Positions 43,919 through 53,869 are shown, numbered from the stretch's first letter. The stretch: 64,000 nucleotides of DNA from Paraburkholderia humisilvae (GCF_902859855.1 NZ_CADIKH010000003.1:1-64000); one strand, 5' to 3'. Notes: a model not told the origin generated them from the letters alone. Translations and numbers: made by a program.

Positions 43919-46539
43919 GGGGACACCTGCGCGGCCAACGTGTTCGCATGGCTGAAATAGCGCGCGCTGATCTCATTCGCGGCGGCGCTGACCCAACCCG
44001 CGATCCGATTGCAGATATCAATCAGTTCCGCATACGCGCCGCTCGCATCGGTTGCGCATAGGCGCTCGAGCGGCGGTAGCGATGCGGCAGGCGGCAATAG
44101 ATTGTTGAACGGACGATGCCGGGTGCTGCCCGCCGCGAGCGAAATATCGTCGAGCTTCGTGCATAGGCGCTCATACACACCGTACAGGCCACGCGGATTG
44201 GTCGGCTCGACCACCAGCAGATCGATCAGCGCCGCGACTTCGAAACGCCCCGGATACAGCGAACGGTAGGTAAGCGTACTGTCGAACAATTGCAAAAGCA
44301 GATCGAAGCTGGCGGGCGTCGCCAGTTGCCCGTGGCTCGCGACAACTCGCAACATCGTCGCCATCGCCCAGACACGCTCGATATGGCGGCCGGCGAATTG
44401 CAGCCGCCAGGCTTCATCGCGCGTCATCCGGTCGCCCTGTGCGCCGCTGATCGCGGAGAGCTGCATCGCGAGACGCTCGAGCGCGTCCATCAAGGTCACG
44501 CGGTTGTCACGCGCCTTGCCGCGCGCTTCGCCCGCCGACGACGCAACCGCCGGCGTCAACGTCAGCAGCACATCGCGGAAGTCGTTGCGCGCGGCGAGAA
44601 TGGTGCGCCAATGGTCATTCGATAAACGCCCGCGAATTTCGCCGCTTGAGCGCGCCATGCTCGCGAGGTTTTGCCCGATGCTCGCCGTGCCGGTGCTTTC
44701 ATGCAGATTCGCGACGAGCGTGCGCTCGAACGACTGCGGTGACTGGTTCGCCAGCATGTCGCCCTGCTGCACGAGGCCGAATTGCAGAGCGAGCTCGACC
44801 AGCGTCGAAAACATCGCGCCGGCGTCGTTGCTTTCCAGCGAGCCGAGAATCAGCCGCAACAGTCGCACATTGTTTTCGGCGCGCTCGCCATAGCGGCCTG
44901 CCCAGAACAGGTTTTCCGCGTCCCGGCTCGACACGGTCCGATGCTTGCGCGCGAGATCGGCCGGCTGCAGCGGCGACGGCAACAGCGTAAACGTCGAACT
45001 GGGCTGGCTCGACAGCACCCACGTGTCCGCACTGCTGCCGCCGAACTGCATCGACACGCTCGCCTGACCCTGCGCCGCGAGCCGCGTAAAACCGCCGGGC
45101 AGCACATGCCAGCCGCCGTTCAAATCGGCAATCGCGTACGCGCGCAGCACCGACGGCCGGTTGCCGAGCGCACCGCTCTCGTAGCGCGGCGTGCACGAAT
45201 ACGGCAGCGGTTGCTGGATCGTGAATGCATCGGGGGTGTCGTCGATACGGCTGCGCCACGCGGCGAGCCGCTGCGTGCCGCTCGCCATCCCGGGTGGTCC
45301 GTCGGATGCGCGAGCGGCGGGTACGGGCCAGGTCGGCACGAGAAACGCGTCATCGAGCTGCGTGAAAGCGTGCTCGCGTGCCGCTCGCTCGCCGCACCAC
45401 CAGGTCGGCACGCCCGGCAGCAGCAGCGTTTCATTGAGCAGCGCTTCGGCGATGCCAGGCAAAAAGCCATGCAACGCCGGCGATTCGACGAAACCCGAGC
45501 CCGGTACATTCGACACGATCACATTGCCCGCGCGCATCACCTGCAACAGGCCGGGCACGCCGATGGTCGAATTGGCGCGCAGTTCGACCGGGTCGCAGAA
45601 CGCGTCGTCGAGGCGACGCAGCAGCACGTGCACGCGTTCGAGACCGGCGAGCGTCTTCAGATAAAGCATGTCGCCGCGCACCATCAGGTCCTTGCCTTCG
45701 ACCAGCGTCACGCCGAGATAACGCGCGAGAAACACATGCTCGAAATAGGTCTCGCTGAACGGCCCCGGCGAAAGCAGCGCGATACGCACATCGCGTTGCT
45801 GCGCGCCGGCATCCGGCGTATCGTCGCGGATCGTTGTGCGCGCAAGCTGTGCGAGCGTGCTGATGAGTTGCGAGTACGACGGTGCAAGGCGGCTCACGTG
45901 CATCTCGCGAAAGGCGTCGCCAAACAGGCTCGAGACGATCAGCCGGTTTTCGAGCGCATAGCCGAGCCCCGACGGCGCTTCGGTGCGATGCGACATCACG
46001 GTCCAGTTGCCGCCGGGCCCGCGCGCAAGGTCGACGCCGACCACCTGCAGAAATTGTCCGCTGGCTGGCTTGAAGCCCTTCACCGCACGCAGATAGCCCG
46101 GGTGCCCGTAGACCAGCGCCGGCGGCAGCTTGCCGCGCTGCAGAAGCGTTTGCGGACCGTATACGTCCGCAACCAGTGCGTCGAGCAGCCGCGCGCGCTG
46201 TATCACGCCGCGCTCGATCAGCGCCCAGTCGCCTTCGTCGATCAGGAACGGCAGCAAGTCGAGCGCCCATGGGCGCGGCTCGCCCTTGTCGGCGTACACG
46301 TTGTAGCTGATGTCGTTGTCGCGGATCTGCTGGGCAATCGACGCGGTGCGTACGTCGAGCCCCGCGACGCCCTCGTCGCCCAGCCACTCGAAGAAACGCC
46401 GCCACGGCTCACGCAGCGCGCCGGATGCGTCGCGCAGTTCGTCCCAGTGGCCTTCGCGCGCCGGCAGTGCGCGCAGCAGCGCGAGCGCATCGGCGCGGCT
46501 TGCCGCGGCTTCGAACGGAAAGGTCGATTGAAAGGCCAA
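43915..46539 (-). CDS. Permuted ATP-grasp / alpha-E fusion protein
   Basis: The protein is 874 residues. Residues about 60-510 are a circularly permuted ATP-grasp ligase (RDNDISYNVYADKGEPRPW, LPFLIDEGDWALIERGV, TEAPSGLGYALENR, LLSPGPFSETYFEHVFLARY, LLRRLDDAFCDPVEL, MQFGGSSADTWVLS). Residues about 550-870 are an alpha-E domain (SSRDAENLFWAGRYGERAEN). It joins in one chain the two proteins that are separate at 29188 and 30267. Predicted role: ATP-dependent peptide or amide bond formation, substrate unknown. Confidence 0.92.
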   Translation of the reverse strand: MAFQSTFPFEAAASRADALALLRALPAREGHWDELRDASGALREPWRRFFEWLGDEGVAGLDVRTASIAQQIRDNDISYNVYADKGEPRPWALDLLPFLIDEGDWALIERGVIQRARLLDALVADVYGPQTLLQRGKLPPALVYGHPGYLRAVKGFKPASGQFLQVVGVDLARGPGGNWTVMSHRTEAPSGLGYALENRLIVSSLFGDAFREMHVSRLAPSYSQLISTLAQLARTTIRDDTPDAGAQQRDVRIALLSPGPFSETYFEHVFLARYLGVTLVEGKDLMVRGDMLYLKTLAGLERVHVLLRRLDDAFCDPVELRANSTIGVPGLLQVMRAGNVIVSNVPGSGFVESPALHGFLPGIAEALLNETLLLPGVPTWWCGERAAREHAFTQLDDAFLVPTWPVPAARASDGPPGMASGTQRLAAWRSRIDDTPDAFTIQQPLPYSCTPRYESGALGNRPSVLRAYAIADLNGGWHVLPGGFTRLAAQGQASVSMQFGGSSADTWVLSSQPSSTFTLLPSPLQPADLARKHRTVSSRDAENLFWAGRYGERAENNVRLLRLILGSLESNDAGAMFSTLVELALQFGLVQQGDMLANQSPQSFERTLVANLHESTGTASIGQNLASMARSSGEIRGRLSNDHWRTILAARNDFRDVLLTLTPAVASSAGEARGKARDNRVTLMDALERLAMQLSAISGAQGDRMTRDEAWRLQFAGRHIERVWAMATMLRVVASHGQLATPASFDLLLQLFDSTLTYRSLYPGRFEVAALIDLLVVEPTNPRGLYGVYERLCTKLDDISLAAGSTRHRPFNNLLPPAASLPPLERLCATDASGAYAELIDICNRIAGWVSAAANEISARYFSHANTLAAQVSP

Positions 46540-46913
46540 GATCGTGTCGCGTTGCTTGTTCTTCGGGTCACCGGGAAGCGCGCGTCGCCCGCTTCAGGTC
46601 TGCGCGTCGTCTGCGTTGACGGGAACGCCCGAGCGCCGCGTTCAGCCGGATGAGCGACATGATACTGGCAAGCGCTGATTGCACGCCCATTGCCGGTGTG
46701 ACGGCTCGCCCCGCTTCGGCCAGCGCCGACGCCGCACGTGCACCAGAAAGGCGCAGCGCCGATGCGCGGTCTTCGCGCCGAGCGCACGCCGTTATCGGCG
46801 TCCACCGCGCGCGGAACGAACCTTGCGGCGCATCGACGCGAGCCGTATTCTCCGTACGAGACGCACGAGTACTCGAACCGCCGCTCCGCATTCACCGTTC
46901 TCAGGCAGACGCG
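46540..46913. other. Intergenic region between divergent genes
   Basis: It separates the ATP-grasp fusion (minus) from the zinc peptidase (plus). Long frames run through because of high GC content, but none has a ribosome site or family likeness. Both promoters must be here. Confidence 0.5.
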
Positions 46914-48035
46914 ATGAAACCCTTTCACTGCAATCGTTGCGACCAGCGCGTTTTCTTCGAAAACGTCCGTTGCGAACGTTGCGACGCACGGCTCGGCTAC
47001 GTCACGGAGCTGCGCGAGATCGCGTCATTCGAGGCAGCGGAAAACGGCCTGTGGCGCAGCCTGCACCCGGCTGCGCCGGGCAAGCTATACCGGCCGTGCC
47101 ACAACTATGCGGTGGAAAACGTCTGCAACTGGATGGTGCCCGCCGACGATCCAGCGCCATTGTGCCGCGCGTGCCGGCTGACGCGCACGATCCCGAACCT
47201 GAGCACGCCGGAGAACCGCTATTACTGGTATCGGCTCGAAATTGCAAAACGGCGGCTGCTCTACACGCTCGCCGATCTCGGGCTCGATTTCGATTCGCGC
47301 GCGGCCGACCCGCGGCACGGGCTCGAATTCGCGTTTCTCGAAGACCCGGGCAATGGCGAGCGAATCATCACAGGGCACACGAACGGCCGCATCACGCTGA
47401 ATATTGCCGAAGCCGACGACGCCGCACGCGAGCGGATGCGTACCGCAATGGGCGAGCCTTACCGCACGCTGCTCGGGCACTTCCGCCACGAATCCGGCCA
47501 CTACTATTTCGAGCGGCTGATTGCGGGCACGCCGTGGCTCATCCCGTTTCGCGCCCGCTTCGGCGATGAGCGCGCCAATTATGCGGCCGCGCTCGACACG
47601 TACTATCGAAACGGCGCACCCGCGGACTGGACACAGCGGTTCGTCAGCGCCTACGCGACGATGCATCCGTGGGAAGACTGGTCGGAGACATGGGGGCACT
47701 ATCTGCTGATCGTCGACGTGCTGGACACAGCGGCGTCTTACGGTCTCGCGTTGCTGCCGGGCGGGCCGAACGAGCCTGGATTGACCGACCAGACGCCGGT
47801 CGCGAAAGCGAGCTTCGAGAACCTGATGCAGCGCTGGTTTCCGCTGACCTACGCGCTGAATAGCCTGAACCGCAGCCTCGGGATGGCCGACGGCTATCCG
47901 TTCGCGCTGGCGCCGCCCGTCGTCGACAAGCTGAAGTTCGTGCATCGCGTGATCGCGGCAACGGCAGCGCGCGACGCAGGCGCGGAGGCGAAAACCGGCG
48001 CGCAAACCGATGCGGGCTCGGCAACGACGGGCTAA
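46914..48035 (+). CDS. Putative zinc-binding metallopeptidase with zinc ribbon
   Basis: The 373-residue protein starts at 46914 (MKPFHCNRCDQRVFFENVRC). An N-terminal zinc ribbon has two CxxC pairs (CNRCDQ, CERCDA), and two more Cys pairs occur near residue 62-86. The peptidase motif HFRHESGHYYFERL (HExxH) lies near residue 190, with an expected third ligand in a downstream acidic motif (HPWEDWSETWGHYL). The family is known from Proteobacteria near permuted ATP-grasp/alpha-E/transglutaminase genes, as here, which suggests it trims the ligation product or its protein target. Confidence 0.85.
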   Translation: MKPFHCNRCDQRVFFENVRCERCDARLGYVTELREIASFEAAENGLWRSLHPAAPGKLYRPCHNYAVENVCNWMVPADDPAPLCRACRLTRTIPNLSTPENRYYWYRLEIAKRRLLYTLADLGLDFDSRAADPRHGLEFAFLEDPGNGERIITGHTNGRITLNIAEADDAARERMRTAMGEPYRTLLGHFRHESGHYYFERLIAGTPWLIPFRARFGDERANYAAALDTYYRNGAPADWTQRFVSAYATMHPWEDWSETWGHYLLIVDVLDTAASYGLALLPGGPNEPGLTDQTPVAKASFENLMQRWFPLTYALNSLNRSLGMADGYPFALAPPVVDKLKFVHRVIAATAARDAGAEAKTGAQTDAGSATTG

Positions 48036-48199
48036 CCGGCCGCGCGAGCAATCTCAAGCGGATTCAGGCAGACTCATACCGACTCAAGCGGCCTCAAGCG
48101 GCCGCAGGCGCACGCGAGCCAGCGCCAAGCGCACCGGGCCGCGCCCAGCGCGCCTGCATCAGACCGCACCCGCCGCACCGCCCGCGCAGCATCACTTGC

Positions 48200-48622
48200 T
48201 CACGGCTTCCTCTGCAACATCGCCTTCAACTCGTCCACGTTTTCCTGCACGCGCTTCGCAATCACCGCATATGACTCGGCCTGCGACTTGTAAGCGGCCT
48301 GCGCGAGCTGCTGCAAATCGGCAAGCGACTTATGCAGCGTCTGCTGAACGAGCTCAGCCGTCTGTGTGGACGGCATGCCGCCGGCCGCCGCCTGTTTCGA
48401 CGCGACCGACTGGAGTTCCGCGAGCGTCGAACGCAGCATCTCGGCCTGCTGCTGCGCGAGCGACTGCATGCCCATCAAGGCGGTCTGATTGGCTTCGACC
48501 AGCGCTTCGACGTCCTTGCGCCGCGCTTCCATCACAGCCGGGACGTCGAAACCGGGTAACCTGAACTGCTCAAACATCTTGCTGAATTCGGCAAACGGAT
48601 TGGCTGCGTCTTTGGGTTCCAT
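48200..48622 (-). CDS. Phasin-family protein
   Basis: The 140-residue protein starts at 48622 (MEPKDAANPFAEFSKMFEQF; GGAG 9 nt upstream). Amphipathic helices with LPGFDVPAVMEARRKDVEAL and a Gln/Ala-rich coil (MLRSTLAELQSVASKQAAAG) match the phasin_2 type that coats polyhydroxyalkanoate granules. No PHA synthase genes lie next to it. Confidence 0.85.
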   Translation of the reverse strand: MEPKDAANPFAEFSKMFEQFRLPGFDVPAVMEARRKDVEALVEANQTALMGMQSLAQQQAEMLRSTLAELQSVASKQAAAGGMPSTQTAELVQQTLHKSLADLQQLAQAAYKSQAESYAVIAKRVQENVDELKAMLQRKP

Positions 48623-48977
48623 GCTCGATTCTCCAGGAACGATGCGTCGAAAAGATCGGTGCGGTCGGGTGACCAACCGCAGGTGCGGCGTGGCCGATTT
48701 GTCCGCACGTGGACGGATCATGCACGTTCTGTTCCCGATACGCCAGTCCTGACCGACCTCAGCGCACGCGGTGCATGCTTTGCGCCGTGCCGAACGGGGC
48801 GGTCCGCCCTATGACACGGCGCTTGCGGTCCGTGCAAAAGTCCGCCAATTGCATACAATGGCGCCGAAGCATTAATCCGAGCAAAAAATGCACTCAAGGC
48901 GGACCGGTCACCGGTCAATCCGCTGCCTGCGGCGCGCCTACGCAGTGCACCTGCCTGCGCCATACCGGAGACCCTCC
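48623..48977. other. Intergenic region before the P450 gene
   Basis: About 355 bp between divergent phasin and P450 genes. No ORF with support. Nothing regulatory that I can name. Confidence 0.45.
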
Positions 48978-50420
48978 ATGAGCACCACCGCAAGCGGCGG
49001 TACAGATAAAACCAGCGGCACGCGGCTGCGCCAGCTAAGCGACCTGCCGTCACCGAAAGGCCTGCCGCTGATCGGCAACGTACACCAGGTCTCGCTGCGG
49101 ACGTTTCACCTGAATCTCGAACGCTGGGGCCGTGAGTTAGGCACGCCCTACGTATTCCGGATGTTCGGGCGGCAGATCGTCGTGCTCGGCGACACCGATC
49201 ACGTGCAAAGCATCTCGCGCGAGCGCCCGCAGCGTTATCGCCGCTTCAAGCCGATCGAAACGATCCTCGCGGAGTTCGGCGCGAATGGCCTCTTTTCGGC
49301 GGAAGGCGCCGCATGGGAACCGCAACGCCGACTGGTGATGCAGGCGCTGTCCATACCGCAGATCCGCGCGGTCTACCCGACGCTCGCCGACATTACCGGC
49401 CGGCTGCGCACGCGCTGGCTGCGCGCGGCGCAGGAGCAGCGCACCATCGACATGGTCGAAGAGATGAAGCGCTACTCCGTCGATGTGACGAGCGCGCTCG
49501 CGTTCGGTGAAGATCCACGCACGCTCGAGCGCGACAACAACGTCATTCAGGAGCATCTGAAGCAGATCATGCCGATGCTGATGTCGCGCACCAACGCGCC
49601 ATTTGCCTACTGGCACTACGTGAAGCTGCCGCGCGACTGGCGCCTCGACCGCGCGCTCGTCGAAATTCACCGCTACGTGCGCCAGATGATGGACCGTGCG
49701 CGCGAGCGCATGCGCGACGAGCCGTCGGAAGCACCGCGCAATCTGCTCGAAGCGATGCTCACGATGCGCGACACGCCCGATTCCGGCATCACCGACGATC
49801 AGGTCGCCGCCAATGTGCTGACCATGCTGCTGGCCGGCGAGGACACGACCGCGAATTCGCTTGCGTGGGCGATGCTGTTTATCGCCGGAGATCAACCCTT
49901 GCAAACGCGTCTTGCGAACGAGGCGCGCGCGGTGCTCGGTGACTCGCCGGTCTGCACCGAGTACGCGAAGTTGAAAGAGCTCGATCTGTTCGAAGCAGTC
50001 TGCACCGAAACCGGCCGTTTCAAACCGGTGGCCGCACTCAGTTCGTTCGAACCGATCGAGGACGTGACGATGGGCGACGTGCGTGTACCCGCCGGCACCT
50101 TTATGTTTTTCCTGAATCGTCCGCCGATGCACGACCCGGGCCACTTTGTTAACCCCGAGCGCTTCGACCCGGACCGCTGGCTGCATGCCCGGGACCCCGC
50201 GCGCGGCGCGCACGAGCCGCGCGCGTACCTGCAGTTCGGCGCCGGACCTCGCGTATGCCCGGGACGGCATCTGGCCGGTGTCGAAATGCGCGCGGCCCTG
50301 TCGATGCTCGTCGCCAACTTCGAAATGAAGCTCGCCGTCGATCCATCGGAAATCGAGGAAATCAACGACTTCATCATGAAGCCGAGCAAGATGCCGGTTA
50401 CTCTGACCATCCGTTCCTGA
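48978..50420 (+). CDS. Cytochrome P450
   Basis: The 480-residue protein starts at 48978 (GGAG 7 nt upstream). The proline-rich entry is LPSPKGLPLIGN; the I-helix is LLAGEDTTANS; the ExxR motif is ETGRFKP; the haem-binding loop is FGAGPRVCPGRHLA. There is no N-terminal membrane anchor, so it is a soluble bacterial monooxygenase that needs separate redox partners, none of which are visible nearby. Substrate unknown. A LysR-type regulator follows 28 bp downstream on the same strand. Confidence 0.93.
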   Translation: MSTTASGGTDKTSGTRLRQLSDLPSPKGLPLIGNVHQVSLRTFHLNLERWGRELGTPYVFRMFGRQIVVLGDTDHVQSISRERPQRYRRFKPIETILAEFGANGLFSAEGAAWEPQRRLVMQALSIPQIRAVYPTLADITGRLRTRWLRAAQEQRTIDMVEEMKRYSVDVTSALAFGEDPRTLERDNNVIQEHLKQIMPMLMSRTNAPFAYWHYVKLPRDWRLDRALVEIHRYVRQMMDRARERMRDEPSEAPRNLLEAMLTMRDTPDSGITDDQVAANVLTMLLAGEDTTANSLAWAMLFIAGDQPLQTRLANEARAVLGDSPVCTEYAKLKELDLFEAVCTETGRFKPVAALSSFEPIEDVTMGDVRVPAGTFMFFLNRPPMHDPGHFVNPERFDPDRWLHARDPARGAHEPRAYLQFGAGPRVCPGRHLAGVEMRAALSMLVANFEMKLAVDPSEIEEINDFIMKPSKMPVTLTIRS

Positions 50421-50448
50421 CTGACGTAGCGCGTAGCGGAATCACGGC

Positions 50449-51354
50449 ATGGACCGACTACAGGCGATGACCACGTTCGTCACGGTCGCCGAAACGGGCG
50501 GCTTTTCAGCGGCCGCGCGCAAGCTCGACGTGTCGCCGTCAGTGGTCAGCCGCATCGTCACCGAACTCGAAGAACATCTCGGCGTGCGCTTGCTCACGCG
50601 CACGACGCGCATCGTCCGTCTGACCGAAACGGGCGCGTCCTACTTCGAGAATTGCCGGCGCATTCTGGGAGAAATCGACGAAGCCGAGCAGTCGGCGACC
50701 GGAGCCCATGCGGCGCCGCGCGGCGTGATGACGATCACCGCGCCGGTGCTGTTCGGCGCCGCGTATGTGACGCCGGTCGTCGTCGAGTATCTGACGCGCT
50801 ACCCTGAAGTCGATATGAACTGCTGGTTTATCGATCGGGTCGTGAACCTCGTCGACGAAGGTATCGACGTCGCGGTGCGCATCGGCGAACTGCCGAACTC
50901 ATCGCTACAGGCGATTCGCGTCGGCTCCGTGCGGCGTGTCATATGCGCGTCGCCGGCGTATCTCGCGCGATACGGCACGCCGCTCACGCCCGACGATCTC
51001 ACCTCGCATACAATCATCTCGACGAACGCCGCATCCACGCCCCCCGAGTGGCGCTTCACCGTCGAGCGCCGGGCAGCCACGCCGCGCTTGCAGCCGCGCA
51101 TGACCAGCACCACCAACGATTCGGCGATCGCCGCGGCGGCCGCCGGATTCGGCATCGTGCGTCCGCTGTCGTATCAGATCGCCGGCCATCTGCGCGCCGG
51201 CACGTTGCAACTGCTGCTCGAGCAATACGAGTCGCCGCCGCTACCGATCCACGTCGTCCATCGCGAAGGACGTCATGCGACACAGAAGGTCCGCGCGTTT
51301 CTCGACCTCGCGATCGACCGGCTGCGCTCGGACCCGGCACTGAATCCGACCTGA
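50449..51354 (+). CDS. LysR-family transcriptional regulator
   Basis: The 301-residue protein has the N-terminal winged helix MTTFVTVAETGGFSAAARKL-DVSPSVVSRIVTELEEHLG and the effector-binding domain with VDMNCWFIDRVVNLVDEGID and VAVRIGELPNSSLQA. It is placed right after the P450 gene, so it may control or be co-expressed with it. Confidence 0.93.
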   Translation: MDRLQAMTTFVTVAETGGFSAAARKLDVSPSVVSRIVTELEEHLGVRLLTRTTRIVRLTETGASYFENCRRILGEIDEAEQSATGAHAAPRGVMTITAPVLFGAAYVTPVVVEYLTRYPEVDMNCWFIDRVVNLVDEGIDVAVRIGELPNSSLQAIRVGSVRRVICASPAYLARYGTPLTPDDLTSHTIISTNAASTPPEWRFTVERRAATPRLQPRMTSTTNDSAIAAAAAGFGIVRPLSYQIAGHLRAGTLQLLLEQYESPPLPIHVVHREGRHATQKVRAFLDLAIDRLRSDPALNPT

Positions 51355-51381
51355 CGCGCCCCGGCCGTTTTCATCATCCAT

Positions 51382-51402
51382 ATGTATCACAACATGATAT
51401 AT
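51382..51402. promoter_or_regulatory. Stress-module operator, copy 1 (before the universal stress protein)
   Basis: ATGTATCAC and ATGATATAT flank a 3-nt spacer; 7 of 9 arm positions match. It shares 16 of 21 positions with the perfect site at 53870-53890. It lies 112 bp before the usp start, within promoter distance. Confidence 0.55.
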
Positions 51403-51513
51403 AATTGAAACGTGCTCTTTTTGGGTGTGCCGCGTGATGCGCCGCGCTGCTCGGTCTTGCGCTGATCGAAACCGTACCGATGATCACATAAAGCGGAAAC
51501 AGGGAGAACGCAG

Positions 51514-51948
51514 ATGATTCCGTTCAACCGCATCCTGCTTTGCTACGACGCAACGCCGGAAGGACAGCTTGCGCTACGCGCGGGCGCGGTGCTGGCGCAG
51601 CAGTTGCATGCCGAAACGCACCTTTTGTCTGTGCTCGATACCACGCACTGGTCAAGCGGCTATGACGTGCTGAGCGCGACCCGCTTCGATGCCGACGACG
51701 AATTCGCGCGCGAAACGCTCGACGAAGGCATTGCGCGCCTGCACACATGGGGCGTGGACGCGATGGGCCATCACGCGGCCGGCAGCGCGATCGATGAGAT
51801 ATCGCGCCTCGCGTCGCAATTGAAAGTCGATCTGATTGTCATCGGACATCATCCGCACGGGTTCTTCGCGCGCTGGCTGTCCGGAGAAAATCACGCGCTG
51901 CTGCTCGATCGGGTGTCGTGCGGCGTGCTGTTCGAAGTGTCGCGTTGA
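51514..51948 (+). CDS. Universal stress protein (UspA family)
   Basis: The 144-residue protein starts FNRILLCYDATPEGQLALR, the classic Usp beta1-alpha1. The nucleotide loop reads GHHPHGFFARWLSGENHALLL, with Glu instead of Ser/Thr after the last Gly, so ATP binding may be weak. GGGAGAACGCAG gives the ribosome site. It is one of three transcripts with the shared MarR-type operator. Confidence 0.92.
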   Translation: MIPFNRILLCYDATPEGQLALRAGAVLAQQLHAETHLLSVLDTTHWSSGYDVLSATRFDADDEFARETLDEGIARLHTWGVDAMGHHAAGSAIDEISRLASQLKVDLIVIGHHPHGFFARWLSGENHALLLDRVSCGVLFEVSR

Positions 51949-51996
51949 GAACGTACCGGCGTCGTGCGCGAGCGGCGCCGGCGTGCAGGACTAACG

Positions 51997-52311
51997 CTAC
52001 AGCCCCCAGATGATATCGGCGTCGTGCCGGTACGCTTCACGCATCATGTCCAGAAACGGCCAGGCCCGCCGCGAGAGGCCGCCGCCCGCATCCTCGTTGC
52101 GGTCGCGCGCATAGTGCAGTGCCTCCAGTGCGGCTTCCGCCTTGTCGTCGTCCGAGATGGCCGCTTCGAGACGGCGAATCGCGCCGGGCAATTCGTCATG
52201 CAGGATGACGCCGCGCGCATCGAGCCGTTTGCCGACCAGCCCCAGCAGATATTGGGCAAGATCCCTCAGCATCACCACATCCGGTGTCGCGCGGGATTGA
52301 AAAGTGATCAT
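51997..52311 (-). CDS. DUF1840 domain protein
   Basis: The 104-residue protein uses the ATG at 52311 with AGGAGG 7 nt upstream; a GTG one codon earlier is possible. It starts MITFQSRATPDVVMLRDLAQ and has LHDELPGAIRRLEAAI, as in DUF1840 proteins common in Burkholderiales. Unknown function. Confidence 0.85.
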   Translation of the reverse strand: MITFQSRATPDVVMLRDLAQYLLGLVGKRLDARGVILHDELPGAIRRLEAAISDDDKAEAALEALHYARDRNEDAGGGLSRRAWPFLDMMREAYRHDADIIWGL

Positions 52312-52526
52312 CACAATGCCTCCTTCCCGGGGAGTGCGCGCGCCTGTGCGGGACGCTCTTCGCTCCGGTATTCCGGACGTTAATCGGTGTCAAAGCCGGA
52401 TTGTCTCCATTCCATTTTATGTCATGCCATGACCCGTTTCAGCGAGTCGGGCATGCTTTCTTCATGCTTGCGCAGCGCTAACGGGTAGCTTTTCCATCAT
52501 CGGGATTTCCCGGAGGACTATCAAAT

Positions 52527-52547
52527 TTATATCACATTGAAATATAA
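52527..52547. promoter_or_regulatory. Stress-module operator, copy 2 (before the HPP-CBS gene)
   Basis: TTATATCAC and GAAATATAA flank a 3-nt spacer; 7 of 9 positions pair and about 16 of 21 match the site at 53870-53890. It overlaps a TTG that an ORF caller would use as start, so the real start must be further downstream. Confidence 0.5.
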
Positions 52548-52578
52548 TTACAGACCTTTTGCTCTGTTCCCATCCATC

Positions 52579-53754
52579 GTGTCCAGTGCCAACGTGATCC
52601 GCTGGTTGTCCAGCTTTGTGCCTGGCCCCATCCTGCTGAACTGGCCCGAGCGTGTGCGCTCGGCCGCGGGAGCGTTCGTCGGCCTCGCGCTGACCGCGAC
52701 GCTGATGCAACTCGTATTCGGCTCCAGCGCCGCTTTTCCGATGCTGATCGCGCCCATGGGCGCATCGGCAGTACTCCTGTTCGCGGTGCCCGCCAGCCCG
52801 CTCGCGCAGCCCTGGTCGCTGATCGGCGGCAACCTCGTGTCGGCCACGGTCGGCGTCGCCTGCGCGATGCTGATTCCCGATCCGTTCATCGCCGCCGCGA
52901 TCGCAGCGGCCGGCGCGATCGCCGGAATGTTCACGCTCCGTTGTGTCCACCCGCCATCAGGCGCGGTCGCGTTGACCGCCGTGCTCGGCGGCCCCGCGAT
53001 CCGCGCGCTCGGTTTTCACTTCGTGCTGGAACCGGTATTCGTGCAGTCGGCGCTGCTGCTCGGCTCGGCGATGGTCTATCACACGATCACCGGTCACCGC
53101 TATCCCCATGTCGCGCCCATCGCGAGCGAAGCAACCACCGATGCCGCGCAGCACCCGTCATTGCGCTCCGATCTCGAAGCGGTATTGCGCCGTCGCAGCG
53201 AACTGCTCGACGTGAACCCCGACGATCTCGAAACGCTGTTGCGTGAGACCGAAATGCAAGCGTATTCGCGCAACTTCGGCGAGCTCTCGTGCAGAGACAT
53301 CATGTCGAATCCGGTCATCAGTGTCACGCCGGACGCGACCGCGGGCACGGCCTCTTACCTGCTGAACCAGCACCGCATCAAGGCGTTGCCGGTCGTTACC
53401 GAAGACCGGCGCGTGGTCGGCATCGTCACGCGCGCGAACCTCGCGGGCGGCGCCGCGGAAGCGATCCCATCGGTCCTCAACCGGTGGCGGCAGCGCTGGC
53501 TCGCGCCCCGCCCGAGCCTCGGAATCGCGCGGCAGGTCCGTCGAACCAGCGTCAAGGAGCTGATGACCACGCACGTGCATACGGTCTCCGTCAACGCGCC
53601 GATTGTCGAACTGGTGCCGCTCTTCGCCACGCACGGGCATCACCACATTCCCGTGCTGGATACACACCGGCGTCTTGCCGGCATCATCACGCAAGCCGAC
53701 CTGATCGCCGGGCTGTATCGCCGGACCCGCTCGCCTGAATACCGGGCCGCTTGA
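52579..53754 (+). CDS. HPP-family membrane protein with two CBS domains
   Basis: The protein is about 391 residues from GTG 52579; other starts (TTG 52537 inside the operator, GTG 52594) are possible. Residues about 25-165 hold four helices with the CVHPPSGAVALTAV signature that names the family. The C-terminal 200 residues are a CBS pair (CRDIMSNPVISVTPDATAGT, VKELMTTHVHTVSVNAPIVE), usually binding adenosine nucleotides. Similar proteins have been linked to nitrite or anion transport. Both this protein and the nearby ClC protein end in CBS pairs. Confidence 0.88.
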   Translation: MSSANVIRWLSSFVPGPILLNWPERVRSAAGAFVGLALTATLMQLVFGSSAAFPMLIAPMGASAVLLFAVPASPLAQPWSLIGGNLVSATVGVACAMLIPDPFIAAAIAAAGAIAGMFTLRCVHPPSGAVALTAVLGGPAIRALGFHFVLEPVFVQSALLLGSAMVYHTITGHRYPHVAPIASEATTDAAQHPSLRSDLEAVLRRRSELLDVNPDDLETLLRETEMQAYSRNFGELSCRDIMSNPVISVTPDATAGTASYLLNQHRIKALPVVTEDRRVVGIVTRANLAGGAAEAIPSVLNRWRQRWLAPRPSLGIARQVRRTSVKELMTTHVHTVSVNAPIVELVPLFATHGHHHIPVLDTHRRLAGIITQADLIAGLYRRTRSPEYRAA

Positions 53755-53869
53755 AACAGCGGGCCTGAATAACGCGCCCGAATGCGCGCGCATATAGCGA
53801 TATGGCGGCGACTGCAGGCGGCAACCGCAGCGACCGTTGATGCCGCTCCGGGCTTTGCTCCCCGATAAT

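Noticed and set aside
44782..46653. A 623-codon open frame on the plus strand
   Set aside because: It is the antisense shadow of the ATP-grasp/alpha-E fusion; its product is an Arg/His/Gln-rich string without any family pattern.
52537..52578. TTG start for the HPP-CBS protein
   Set aside because: It lies inside the palindromic operator and lacks a ribosome site; a downstream GTG is more plausible, although still uncertain.
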